21,460 nucleotides of DNA from Prolixibacteraceae bacterium (GCA_003457135.1 DMSQ01000030.1:5881-27340), one strand, 5' to 3'. Shown: positions 7,410 to 15,720, numbered from the stretch's first letter. Notes: generated by a model not told the origin, from the letters alone. Program-made: numbers and translations.

Positions 7410-8687
7410 ATGGAAAGAAGAAATTTTATAAAAACAGCATCAATTGGTTCTGCAGCGATGGCTGCTTCGTTTTACGCTACAGGATTTCCGCAGGAAAGAA
7501 AGTTGAAAATTGGTTTGATTGGCGCCGGATGGTATGGAATGGTCATAACCAAAGCCGCTTTGAAAGTTGGCGGAGTGGAGGTTATCGGCATTTGCGATGT
7601 TGACAGCGACCATCTGAACAGCAGCGCCGATGAAATCACCAAACTTCAGGGTAACCGGCCAAAAACCTTCAGGTATTATCAGGAACTGCTCGACATGAAA
7701 GGGCTGGAAGCTGTTTTTATTGGCACTCCCCCACATTGGCATGCCCTCCAGTTTATTGCGGCTTGCGAAAAAGGGCTTGATATTTATTGTGAAAAACCGC
7801 TTGCCTACGACATTCAGGAAGGATTAGCCATGATGAAAGCTGCCCAAAAAGCGGGCAATATGGTACAAATTGGATTTCAGCGCCGCCAAAGCAATGCTTT
7901 CAAAAAAGCAAAAGAAATAATTGATGGAGGACAAATTGGCAATGTCCATCAAATCGGCACACAAATTAATTATGTGCCTGTACCACAGGATACCACAATC
8001 CAATTGCCACCCGCTTCGCTCGATTGGGACGAATGGTGCGGCCCTGCCCCCAAACTCGATTACCGGCCGAGTATTGGCCATAAATCGTGGAGGCTCGAAA
8101 AAGAATATGGAAACGGACACCTTGTTGACTGGGGAATACATCATATTGACATTATCCGGAGCATCATGGGTGAAACAATGCCCACTGAATTTTACACACA
8201 AGGTGGAATTCTGGAACTGAAAAACCAGATTACCACACCTGATACCCTCACTTCCAATATGGCTTTCCGGAAAGCGCCGGTTTTATGGCAGCACAGGCTT
8301 TGGGGTCCCGGCGATCCGAATAAAGAGTTCAACAACTGTATCTTATTTCATGGTGATAAAGCTTCACTTTTTGCTGCCGACTCTAAATTGATGTTATTTC
8401 ACGCAGGGAAAGAAGGCAAGATGGAAGAGTTTTCAATTCCTACTGAAAACATGCAGGAAAAACATGTCGAAAATTTCCTGATGGCGGTTCGAAACAAAGA
8501 TAAAAGCCTGATTAGCTGCACACCGGAAGATGCTTTCCAATCAACAGCAACGGTGCAGTTGGCCATGATATCCTACTATACGCAATCTCTCGTAAAATGG
8601 GACCAGGTTAAAAATGAAATTGTGGACAACAAACCAGCATCAGCATTGATGAAAAGAGAATATCGGGGAAAATTACAGCATCCGTAA
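7410..8687 (+). CDS. Tat-exported Gfo/Idh/MocA family oxidoreductase
   Basis: A 425-residue oxidoreductase of the Gfo/Idh/MocA family. The N-terminus carries a short Tat-type signal (ERRNFIK, residues 2-8) and an Ala-rich hydrophobic segment. The Rossmann motif is IGLIGAGWYG (34-43). The sequence continues with IGTPPHWHALQF, EKP at 128-130, GFQRRQ, and GNGHLVDWGIHHIDIIR (234-250) with the paired catalytic-region histidines. It is a different subgroup from the dehydrogenase at 5080. Two dehydrogenases of different type flanking a TIM barrel fit an oxidise - eliminate/epimerise - reduce scheme. The 66-base gap from the preceding gene holds the short repeat and no obvious terminator, so it is probably in the same operon. 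No lipobox was seen, so the mature protein should be soluble in the periplasm. Confidence 0.9.
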   Translation: MERRNFIKTASIGSAAMAASFYATGFPQERKLKIGLIGAGWYGMVITKAALKVGGVEVIGICDVDSDHLNSSADEITKLQGNRPKTFRYYQELLDMKGLEAVFIGTPPHWHALQFIAACEKGLDIYCEKPLAYDIQEGLAMMKAAQKAGNMVQIGFQRRQSNAFKKAKEIIDGGQIGNVHQIGTQINYVPVPQDTTIQLPPASLDWDEWCGPAPKLDYRPSIGHKSWRLEKEYGNGHLVDWGIHHIDIIRSIMGETMPTEFYTQGGILELKNQITTPDTLTSNMAFRKAPVLWQHRLWGPGDPNKEFNNCILFHGDKASLFAADSKLMLFHAGKEGKMEEFSIPTENMQEKHVENFLMAVRNKDKSLISCTPEDAFQSTATVQLAMISYYTQSLVKWDQVKNEIVDNKPASALMKREYRGKLQHP

Positions 8688-8734
8688 TAGAATATCGGAT
8701 AATCTTTATAGTGAGCTATGAAAATTATCGAAAT

Positions 8735-11512
8735 TTATTCAATCCGGTAATTCACTATGGTATTCCCTTCGCTGCCAACAATCAGGTTGTACCAGGTGGA
8801 AGCATCGTTAAATTTCCCCAGGATGAAACCGGTGTTTCCTTCCAGCGGAAATCCTTTGGTTATTGAACCATTCTTTTCCAGCAAATAAACCTTGTTTTCG
8901 CCTCCGGCCACGATTCCTATTTTTTGATTTTCAGGTCCAAAAGAACAAGCAAAAGGAGTTTCGGTAATAATACTATCGAATGAGCGTTCAAACATTTTTA
9001 TACCGTCAACAGTATAAACTGAAAGCTTTTTTCCGTCGGCAAAAAGGTACTCAGGCGATCCGTTCCTGTCGAGATCAAAGGCCGCGAAATGATGATCTGC
9101 ACCATGTTTCCCAATTTCCTTGATTTCGGCTTGTCCGGTAAAATCCTGAATATGAATTTTCCCCGAAAGATCAGTAGTAATCAAACGCGGATTTTCATCA
9201 TTGAAGAAATACATCTGGTTTCCGGAACGATTGAACGGGGCGGCCTGGATATCCCGGCTCTTGCCTTGTCTGTCAAGAAAATAGGTGTTTTGCTGGTCGC
9301 TGAACACAAGGTAATCTTTGTCGGCAACTTCAATACGAATACCTGGTTTGGTAATCGTACTTTCGGAACCTTTAAAAACCCAGTTCTGAACGAGTTTGCC
9401 CCAGCGGTCGAACGCATAAATCTTTTTGTCTTCGCCCGCGATAAAAAAGCGAAACTCCTTGTTTTTTCCGTAGTCAACAACCGATACACCATTTGAGGCC
9501 ATTGATTTGAGCGTAAGCGGGAATTTTCCAACTTTGTTTCCCATGCGGTCAATCACATAAAGTTGAGACCTGGTATTGAAAACATATTGGAATTTGTTGT
9601 TTTGATAAAGGTCAATCTGGTGAATTTCGGAAACGATCTCACCCGGAATTTTGATGGTCCATAAAACAAGACCTTCTTTATTAATGAGCGACAGGTTATT
9701 CTGTTTATCGCAAACAATTACTTCACGATTCGGCAAATCTTTATGGTTTAGAACCAGCCTGGGCGTTTTAGCCAGTTGTTCTTCGAGTTTTAATTGCCAA
9801 ACAGCCTGTGGTTCTTCTTTCAGATTTGGATCATATTTCAGGTTGATCTGGTTTTTGATCATGTTGTCAGAAACCGAAAACTGCCAGGAAATTGTGCTGA
9901 ACTTACGGATGATATCTTCGTTTTCAGAAAGCATTGCACTGATTTCCGGCTTCAGAAAATCGTTCTTCAACCTAAAAACTTTGGGGACTTTGGCGTACAG
10001 GTAAAAGTTTGGATTGGACATCCTGTCATGTGTATATTCCTTGTAAATGGAATCGTTCGCCATGGTCTTTTCTGACGCAAGACTTTGCAGATAATTCTTT
10101 AGTCCGGGTAAATTATCGCTCCAGATCAGGAACTTCTCATACACTACAAAATACTCGCCCTGAATACCGGAAAATGCCTGTCCAAAAAGTGATTCAGCCA
10201 TATTTCTGAAGGGCAGCCGGTAAATGTCGAACGACTTTTTACCTTCTATCGTATATTCGAAGTGAAGTGTATTATCAGCAACTTTGTTCGACCTGCCATA
10301 TTCTGAAACAGCCTTTCTGAATTTTTCTCTGGCTATCGTTTGGTTTAATAGTTCAACTACAAAAAAACGGTTTTGGGTGGTATTCGATTTGTTAATGCTG
10401 GTGTAAACACCTGCAACCTGGGTTCCTCCAATTTCTTTGATCAATTTTACCGCTTCGGTATTTGTTTTCTTTTTAAACTCAATCAAGTTCATTTCCCTTG
10501 GATAAAACAGGTCGTTTGCTTTCAGGTACGACTCATACTGATCGATGAAAAGACTTGTATTTTTCAGATTTAACGCGACAAAAAATGCAGCATTAGCCGG
10601 AATGGCTTTCTCAATGGTCATTTTCTGCACTTCCTGACCATCGAAAATGTTTAGAAAATTGTCGCTTGAGTCTTTGGTAAAGCTGTACCCGTTCAATTGT
10701 AAATTGGTCAAATCTGCCGATAAATCAAGATTGGTCCAGCTTGAATAACTGGCAAACTGATTGATTATTTTTTTAATTTCAGGAGAGACAATCCTCGCCA
10801 AGACCAGATGAATGGTGGCATGATTAATGAAAATATTGGCCAGGGCAGTTTCTTCAATCGTTTTATATACTTCGGTAAATTCATAGTTGCTCAACAGATT
10901 CTGAGAATTGGAATGACGGATTGCCTCCTCAACCAAAATAAAATCTTCGCTGATCATGAAAATGTCGTTGATGCAGGCAAAGTAGAAACTGTGTTTGTCT
11001 GACTTTGCTCCAATGATGGGTGTTGTATCGTAGTTTCTGCTGGTGATGGCGTATTGCGGTCCGAGTTCGAGTGATACGGTCTGAACGGCCGAATTTGCTT
11101 CGCCCTGATCGTTCATCTGAACCAGGAAGAGGTTGGAAAGCTGGTTTTTCCCAGTCGGATTAACCGAAACAATGACCGATTTTCCTTTTAAAAGATTACT
11201 TATCCCGCTATGTGATCTGACAAATTCCCTGAAGCTGTTTATGTTTGAAAAAAGATCTTCGAACTCTTTAATTTTTCTTAATTCTGTAAATGCAGGAGTA
11301 TTTCCTTTTAATAAATTGAAAAGTCCATCCTGATTCTTCACTTCAATGATCAGTGGGCTTTTTTGCGGAACTGCCATGAATGCAGGATTTTGTTTGGTCG
11401 AGAAAGTCTGGATGACAGGCTGGTCAGCTCCTGAAGGAAAATATTTAATGCCTAAAAAAGCTGCGGCCGCAACCAAAATGACAATTCCTGAAATAACAAT
11501 AACTTTTCGCAT
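8735..11512 (-). CDS. Large membrane-anchored protein with C-terminal beta-propeller, function unknown (925 aa)
   Basis: The protein starts with a clear N-terminal membrane anchor (VIVISGIVILVAAAAFLGIKYF, from residue 4), so the rest probably faces the periplasm. The first about 590 residues contain alternating strands and helices with no domain I can name; there are repeated bursts such as AFFVALNLKNTSLFIDQYESYLKAN and EYFVVYEKFLIWSDNLPGLKNYL. They might be two copies of a DUF3352-like module, but that is a guess. From about residue 595 to the end come PQQ/WD40-like blades: IVCDKQNNLSLINKEGLVLW, QLYVIDRMGNKVGKFPL, KKIYAFDRWGKLVQNW, NTYFLDRQGK, KIHIQDFTGQ and NKVYLLEKNGS. It is convergent with the dehydrogenase operon (47-base gap). 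Role unknown; a scaffold or envelope-assembly protein is possible. The ATG start at 11510-11512 fits the anchor. Confidence 0.75.
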   Translation of the reverse strand: MRKVIVISGIVILVAAAAFLGIKYFPSGADQPVIQTFSTKQNPAFMAVPQKSPLIIEVKNQDGLFNLLKGNTPAFTELRKIKEFEDLFSNINSFREFVRSHSGISNLLKGKSVIVSVNPTGKNQLSNLFLVQMNDQGEANSAVQTVSLELGPQYAITSRNYDTTPIIGAKSDKHSFYFACINDIFMISEDFILVEEAIRHSNSQNLLSNYEFTEVYKTIEETALANIFINHATIHLVLARIVSPEIKKIINQFASYSSWTNLDLSADLTNLQLNGYSFTKDSSDNFLNIFDGQEVQKMTIEKAIPANAAFFVALNLKNTSLFIDQYESYLKANDLFYPREMNLIEFKKKTNTEAVKLIKEIGGTQVAGVYTSINKSNTTQNRFFVVELLNQTIAREKFRKAVSEYGRSNKVADNTLHFEYTIEGKKSFDIYRLPFRNMAESLFGQAFSGIQGEYFVVYEKFLIWSDNLPGLKNYLQSLASEKTMANDSIYKEYTHDRMSNPNFYLYAKVPKVFRLKNDFLKPEISAMLSENEDIIRKFSTISWQFSVSDNMIKNQINLKYDPNLKEEPQAVWQLKLEEQLAKTPRLVLNHKDLPNREVIVCDKQNNLSLINKEGLVLWTIKIPGEIVSEIHQIDLYQNNKFQYVFNTRSQLYVIDRMGNKVGKFPLTLKSMASNGVSVVDYGKNKEFRFFIAGEDKKIYAFDRWGKLVQNWVFKGSESTITKPGIRIEVADKDYLVFSDQQNTYFLDRQGKSRDIQAAPFNRSGNQMYFFNDENPRLITTDLSGKIHIQDFTGQAEIKEIGKHGADHHFAAFDLDRNGSPEYLFADGKKLSVYTVDGIKMFERSFDSIITETPFACSFGPENQKIGIVAGGENKVYLLEKNGSITKGFPLEGNTGFILGKFNDASTWYNLIVGSEGNTIVNYRIE

Positions 11513-11591
11513 ACGAGTATTGATTAACTCTATAGCATCAGATTATCCATGTCGTTGGTTAATTCCGTGGCCCAAAGAGTAACTTGATAGA

Positions 11592-11936
11592 TTAGGCGTT
11601 TGACAGGTTTTGTTGACTTGTTAACAGATCTTTAATAATGGCATTGATCGAACGACCGGTCATTTGTGCTTTTAGCGCCAATTGACTGTGTGTCTCGGAT
11701 GGAATCCGGATATTTAGTGATCCGCTGTACGGTTTTTGAGGTTTTACACCACGCTCTTTGCAACTTTCAAGGTATAAGTCAATGCCAGACTCAAAGTCAG
11801 CTTTCATTTCCTCCACAGTTCTTCCTTCGTAGGTTATATTATTCTTATTCATGCCTATTACTTTACCGAACAGACAGTTATCCTCTTCACTATACTCTAC
11901 CGTTCCTGAATATCCTTTATATTTTAATGTTCCCAT
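11592..11936 (-). CDS. HicB-family antitoxin-like protein, no HicA partner
   Basis: A 114-residue HicB-like protein. Residues 1-60 form the partial RNase-H-like HicB fold (MGTLKYKGYSGTVEYSEEDN, then LFGKVIGMNKNNITYEGRTVEEMKADFESGIDLYLE). Residues 72-108 form a ribbon-helix-helix DNA-binding domain (SLNIRIPSETHSQLALKAQ, TGRSINAIIKDLL). In complete systems HicB neutralises the HicA mRNA interferase and represses the operon. The flanking gaps here (79 bases on one side, 80 on the other) are too short for even a small HicA. It is therefore an orphan; solo HicB/RHH proteins of this type are frequent and may act only as transcription regulators. Confidence 0.85.
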   Translation of the reverse strand: MGTLKYKGYSGTVEYSEEDNCLFGKVIGMNKNNITYEGRTVEEMKADFESGIDLYLESCKERGVKPQKPYSGSLNIRIPSETHSQLALKAQMTGRSINAIIKDLLTSQQNLSNA

Positions 11937-12016
11937 TCATTAGTATTTGTGATGCACAATGTAACTATTATTAGTTGCAAATAATACTTGTCTGGCAATA
12001 AATCTTTTTTATTAAT

Positions 12017-13273
12017 TTACTGCTGGTTCACTTCCGAAGCATCTACAATTTTATACAGCTTGTCCGACTTGCGGATTTTGGTATCAACCGGAATGGAAAT
12101 GTACGATCCTTTCGGAGCTTCCTCAACCGATTGTTGATCAACCTGAATTTCGGAAACGACCGTTTTTACCAACCCTGTTGTTGGGCCGGTTATATAAATT
12201 TCGTCGCCTACTTTGAGTGGTCCGGTTTCAAGCTTAAATTCAGCAACCTTCAGGTTCGAAAAGTAATTCAGGCCTTTGCCAACATAAACTTTCCGGTGCG
12301 TTGCCAGCGATCCGTAATTGCCACTCCATTCGCCAAGGCGCTGACCTAGGTAATATCCGTCCCAAAATCCGCGGTTGAAAACAGATGCCAGCCTGAGATC
12401 CCAATCCGATATTTTTTCGTCCGTGAAACGATCTTCAAAATAGGCATCAACCGCTTCGCGGTAACATTCGACCACTGTATAAACGTATTCGGGAGAACGC
12501 GCCCTTCCTTCGATTTTCAGGATTGAAACTCCGGCATCGAGTAATTTATTCAGAAAATGAATGGTTTTCAAATCTTTGGGCGACATAATGTATTCGTTGT
12601 CCACTTCCAGTTCTGCCCCGGTTTCCTTATCAGTTACGATATAAGCCCGGCGGCACGATTGCATGCAGCTGCCACGGTTGGCCGAAGAGTTCATTTCGTG
12701 CAGGCTCAAATAGCATTTCCCTGAAACAGCCATGCACAGTGCGCCATGCACAAACATTTCGAGCCGGACAAGTTCTCCGTAAGGACCGCAAATATGCTGT
12801 TCCCTGATTTGTTTCGAGATTTCCCAGATACGGCCAATATTCATTTCACGGGCCAGAACGACCACATCAGCAAATTGTGCGTAAAACCGGACTGCCTCAA
12901 TGTTGGTGATATTTACCTGCGTTGAAATATGAACTTCAACATCCACTTGCCGGGCATACATAATCACTGAGATATCGGAAGCAATGATTGCAGAGATGCC
13001 CGCTTCTTTTGCTGCATCTATAATACTGTGTAGTTGATCGAGTTCAGTATCGAAAACCACCACATTAACGGTCAGATAGGTTTTAACTCCCTTTGAATGT
13101 GCAATTCCGGTAATTTTTTTTAAATCTTCAATGGTAAAATTGTTCGACGAACGGGCACGCATGTTCAGATGCTCCACACCAAAATACACCGAACCTGCAC
13201 CTGCCTGAATGGCTGCCATCAGCGATTCGTAAGAACCAACCGGAGCCATAATTTCAACTTCATCTCTTCTCAT
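12017..13273 (-). CDS. U32 peptidase-family protein, TrhP (YegQ)-like tRNA hydroxylation factor
   Basis: A 418-residue protein closely matching the TrhP/YegQ type of the U32 family. Motifs in order: IMAPVGSYESLMAAIQAGA (8-26), VYFGVEHLNMRAR, VEVHISTQVNITN, FVHGALCMAVSGKCYLS (174-190), RGSCMQSCRRAY (200-211), YIMSPKDLKTI and ILKIEGRARSPEYV. The four cysteines 180, 187, 203 and 207 have the C-x6-C ... C-x3-C spacing expected for the Fe-S cluster site. In E. coli TrhP is needed for 5-hydroxyuridine formation at tRNA wobble U34, using prephenate. Despite the family name it is not a confirmed protease. Neighbours are unrelated, so it is probably monocistronic. The ATG at 13271-13273 gives a start that fits; a second Met at residue 9 is an alternative. 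Confidence 0.9.
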   Translation of the reverse strand: MRRDEVEIMAPVGSYESLMAAIQAGAGSVYFGVEHLNMRARSSNNFTIEDLKKITGIAHSKGVKTYLTVNVVVFDTELDQLHSIIDAAKEAGISAIIASDISVIMYARQVDVEVHISTQVNITNIEAVRFYAQFADVVVLAREMNIGRIWEISKQIREQHICGPYGELVRLEMFVHGALCMAVSGKCYLSLHEMNSSANRGSCMQSCRRAYIVTDKETGAELEVDNEYIMSPKDLKTIHFLNKLLDAGVSILKIEGRARSPEYVYTVVECYREAVDAYFEDRFTDEKISDWDLRLASVFNRGFWDGYYLGQRLGEWSGNYGSLATHRKVYVGKGLNYFSNLKVAEFKLETGPLKVGDEIYITGPTTGLVKTVVSEIQVDQQSVEEAPKGSYISIPVDTKIRKSDKLYKIVDASEVNQQ

Positions 13274-13295
13274 GTTTTTCTGAATAATTGAGCTG

Positions 13296-13303
13296 CAAAT
13301 TTA
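13296..13303 (-). promoter_or_regulatory. Putative -7 box (TAAATTTG) of the U32 gene
   Basis: The minus strand reads TAAATTTG, matching TAnnTTTG, 22 bases before the ATG of the TrhP-like gene. No clear -33 TTTG at the standard distance was found. Confidence 0.45.
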
Positions 13304-13370
13304 ATTTTAATTTCGGCTTGAAATTATATCAACAACTTTTTCAGAAGTTCACTGAAGGATGTTGTATTTT

Positions 13371-13534
13371 AAGTTTGAGCCTACTCTGAAAAGTCAAAAA
13401 ATTTAAAATGCCACTAAGACTCCAAAACACTAAGTTGCACAAAGTATTGAATATCTGTTATATATTCTTAGTGAACCCTTCGTGACTTTGTGTCTTCGTG
13501 GCAGAAAAAGACTTATCAGAGTGGGCTCAAGTTT
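13371..13534. mobile_element. 164-bp MITE-like / palindromic intergenic repeat element
   Basis: The terminal 25-base arms at 13371-13395 and 13510-13534 are inverted repeats with 21 of 25 matches. Inside them a second inverted pair begins tgccac (13409) and ends gtggca (13503), with the arms 13409-13434 and 13467-13503 partly complementary. The right inner arm contains an 8-base-periodic word cttNgtg (13478, 13486, 13494, plus cttagtg at 13467). No ORF lies in it. The whole could fold into one long interrupted hairpin. It looks like a non-autonomous transposable element or REP-like sequence. I recall similar 'gccactaagac ... gtcttcgtggc' intergenic repeats in Bacteroidota genomes, but copy number cannot be shown from one window. 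No convincing target-site duplication was found. Confidence 0.7.
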
Positions 13535-13585
13535 AATGTTACCAATTAAAGTGTTTGCAAATGCTTCAATTGTAAACAACAATGT

Positions 13586-13593
13586 TACTTTTG
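13586..13593 (+). promoter_or_regulatory. Putative -7 box (TACTTTTG) of the comB-like gene
   Basis: TACTTTTG matches TAnnTTTG, 57 bases before the ATG at 13651. It overlaps an upstream in-frame ATG at 13582, which argues that this earlier ATG is not the real start. The -33 region is not convincing. Confidence 0.4.
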
Positions 13594-13650
13594 AAAACTG
13601 ATTTTTGTTCGGGGCGAAATTATCATCTAAAAATCCAACTACAATTCCAA

Positions 13651-14343
13651 ATGGAAATAGAAATACTACAATTGCTTGAAGGAGCCAAAAAAGCGAAAGG
13701 ACTGACGGTAATTATTGATGTTTTCAGGGCTTTTTCGACAGCCTGCTATGCGTTTGGGAATGGTGTACAGCGGATTTATCCGGTTGGCGACCTTGAAAAA
13801 GCGTATCGGCTTAAACAACAAAACCCTGATTATATACTGGTTGGCGAACGTAATGAACAAAAACCTGATGGATTCGACTTTGGGAATTCTCCTTCACAAC
13901 TATTAAACGCTAACCTAAGCGGGAAAACGATGGTTCACACCACCAGTTCCGGAACACAGGGAATCGCCAATGCAAAAGAAGCTGATGAAATAATTACCGG
14001 AAGCTTTGTGAATGCCCAGGCTATTATTAATTATATACGAAAACAAAATCCGGACAGGGTTTCGCTGGTTTGCATGGGCTACAGTTGCCAGTATCCTACT
14101 GATGAAGACACTCTTTTGGGCGAATATATTAAAAATGAACTCGAAGGTAAAACCAATGATTTTCCGGCCATAGTTGAAAAAATCAGGGATGGTGACGGAG
14201 CCAGGTTTTTTGCTCCTGAAAAACAGAAATGGGCGCCTTCAGCCGATTTTGACCTTTGCCTTTCGCTGAACCGTTTCGATTTTATCTTGAAAGTGGAACA
14301 GGAAAACGGATTGAATTATCTAAAAAAGATTAGCCTCTCCTAA
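13651..14343 (+). CDS. comB: 2-phosphosulfolactate phosphatase family protein (ComB-like)
   Basis: A 230-residue protein of the ComB family. Motifs: GLTVIIDVFRAFSTACYAF (17-35), a GVQRIYPVG strand, LVGERNEQKPDGFDFGNSP (63-81), GKTMVHTTSSGTQGI (91-105), and a late EKIRDGDGARFF. In methanogens ComB removes phosphate from 2-phosphosulfolactate in coenzyme M synthesis. Many bacteria carry homologs without a coenzyme M pathway, where the true substrate is unknown; no other sulfolactate genes are nearby. The ATG at 13651 was chosen because the protein there starts as the family does (MEIEILQLLEGAKKAKG). The alternative ATG at 13582 would add 23 non-homologous residues and overlaps the promoter box. 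It is followed after 81 bases by the patB-like gene. Confidence 0.85.
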   Translation: MEIEILQLLEGAKKAKGLTVIIDVFRAFSTACYAFGNGVQRIYPVGDLEKAYRLKQQNPDYILVGERNEQKPDGFDFGNSPSQLLNANLSGKTMVHTTSSGTQGIANAKEADEIITGSFVNAQAIINYIRKQNPDRVSLVCMGYSCQYPTDEDTLLGEYIKNELEGKTNDFPAIVEKIRDGDGARFFAPEKQKWAPSADFDLCLSLNRFDFILKVEQENGLNYLKKISLS

Positions 14344-14385
14344 ATCCCCTCCAAAGGGACTTAAAAAAGCGCAGTCGAAGGTTTT

Positions 14386-14418
14386 AATTGTAAATCGTAA
14401 ATTATTCAATCGTAAATT
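14386..14418. repeat. Short AT-rich direct repeats (aatcgtaaatt)
   Basis: Two perfect 11-base copies, 14393-14403 and 14408-14418, plus a near copy aattgtaaat at 14386-14395, fill the gap just before the patB-like gene. The last copy ends 6 bases before the ATG. They look like a dispersed intergenic repeat rather than a specific operator. Confidence 0.6.
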
Positions 14419-14424
14419 CTGCAT

Positions 14425-15594
14425 ATGAAAACTTATAATTTTGACGAACTGATTGACCGGACCAATACGAATTGCGTCAAGTATGATGGGCGTAAAATGT
14501 TCTTCGGAAATGCAGACCTGCTGCCCCTTTGGGTGGCCGACATGGATTTCAGAACTCCTGATTTTATTGTAGATGCCATAAAAAAGCGGGCGGAGCACGA
14601 AATTTACGGATATACATTGCGGGCCGATTCGTATCATCAATCCATCGTAAACTGGTTAAAACGCCGGTATAATTGGGAAATCAGGCCTGAATGGATTTCT
14701 TTCAGTCCCGGAGTTGTTGCCGGGTTAACTTTGGCCATCGAGGCTTTGTCAAAACCCGGTGATGGAGTGATTGTGCAGCCACCAGTCTATTTCCCGTTTT
14801 TTGATTCGGTAAAAGGGACTGGCCGGGTGATGATCGAAAACCCACTTCGGCTTGAAAACGGACGATATTATTTTGATCTGGAAGATTTGAAAAGCAAAAT
14901 TAAGCCATCAACCAGGTTGTTGCTGCTTAGTAATCCCCACAATCCGGGAGGAATGGCGTGGAATACGAAGGAACTTTCTGCACTTGCGCAAATCTGTCTG
15001 GAAAATAAAATTCTGATTATTTCAGACGAAATTCATTCTGATTTGATTTTTGATGGTTACCGGCATACACCACTGGCCGGAATTTCTGAAGAGATTGCCC
15101 AAAACAGCGTTATTTGCATGGCCCCCAGTAAAACTTTCAATACGGCAGGTTTAACCACTTCGTTTCTGGTCATTCCGAACAGAAGGCACTTTGTTGCTTA
15201 TGAGAGGGTAATGCGGCTTCCGCACCTGCACATGGGAAATATCTTTGGCACGGTCGCGCTCGAAGCTGCCTACACACATGGCGATGAATGGCTGACACAA
15301 TTACTTCAATACCTTCAGGAAAATTATGCATGGCTGGAGCAGTTTTTTCAGGAAAACCTTCCTGAGGTAAAAGTGATGCGCCCTGAATCTACTTATTTAA
15401 TCTGGATCGATTTTTCTGCTTTGCGACTTACTGATGAAATGCTCAACAAAAAACTGATAGACGGTGGCGTTGGATTGAACCGGGGCGTTCAATTTGGCAG
15501 GCAGGGAAGTGGTTATATGCGCATGAATATCGGGTGTCCACGGTCTGTCATTCAGGAAGCATCGCTTCGCATTAAAAATGCTTTGATGAAATAG
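14425..15594 (+). CDS. patB: PatB/MalY family C-S lyase (cystathionine beta-lyase), PLP-dependent
   Basis: A 389-residue fold-type I PLP enzyme of the PatB/MalY type. The start LPLWVADMDFRTPDFIVDAI (from residue 33) is the hallmark of this subgroup. Other sites are Tyr122 in PPVYFPFF (ring stacking), SNPHNPGG (169-176), Asp201 in ISDEIHSDLIFDG (199-211), and the Schiff-base Lys236 in MAPSKTFNTAGL. The C-terminal MRMNIGCPRS supplies the carboxylate-binding Arg. Members cleave the C-S bond of cystathionine or cysteine conjugates to give pyruvate, ammonia and a thiol; some MalY members also act as regulators. It follows the comB-like gene by 81 bases and may share its transcript. It is cytoplasmic, with no signal peptide. 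Confidence 0.92.
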   Translation: MKTYNFDELIDRTNTNCVKYDGRKMFFGNADLLPLWVADMDFRTPDFIVDAIKKRAEHEIYGYTLRADSYHQSIVNWLKRRYNWEIRPEWISFSPGVVAGLTLAIEALSKPGDGVIVQPPVYFPFFDSVKGTGRVMIENPLRLENGRYYFDLEDLKSKIKPSTRLLLLSNPHNPGGMAWNTKELSALAQICLENKILIISDEIHSDLIFDGYRHTPLAGISEEIAQNSVICMAPSKTFNTAGLTTSFLVIPNRRHFVAYERVMRLPHLHMGNIFGTVALEAAYTHGDEWLTQLLQYLQENYAWLEQFFQENLPEVKVMRPESTYLIWIDFSALRLTDEMLNKKLIDGGVGLNRGVQFGRQGSGYMRMNIGCPRSVIQEASLRIKNALMK

Positions 15595-15642
15595 ACTTTT
15601 TACCGGCAAAGACAAATAAATCAGGAATGAAATAAAAATAAG

Positions 15643-15650
15643 TATATTTG
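15643..15650 (+). promoter_or_regulatory. Putative -7 box (TATATTTG) of the aldo/keto reductase gene
   Basis: TATATTTG matches TAnnTTTG, 70 bases before the ATG at 15721, in the gap after patB. No -33 TTTG stands at the usual distance. Weak support. Confidence 0.35.
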
Positions 15651-15720
15651 ACTTTACGTATCCAATTAAGCCAATTGACTGTGTCTAAACCTTTCGTGTC
15701 AGAACTTTAAAAATTAAGTA

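Noticed and set aside
9089..10209. Plus-strand ORFs opposite the 925-residue protein
   Set aside because: Antisense shadows without recognisable motifs or promoters.
13582..13650. Upstream in-frame ATG giving a 23-residue longer ComB-like protein
   Set aside because: The extra residues have no family similarity and the ATG overlaps the probable -7 box at 13586-13593.
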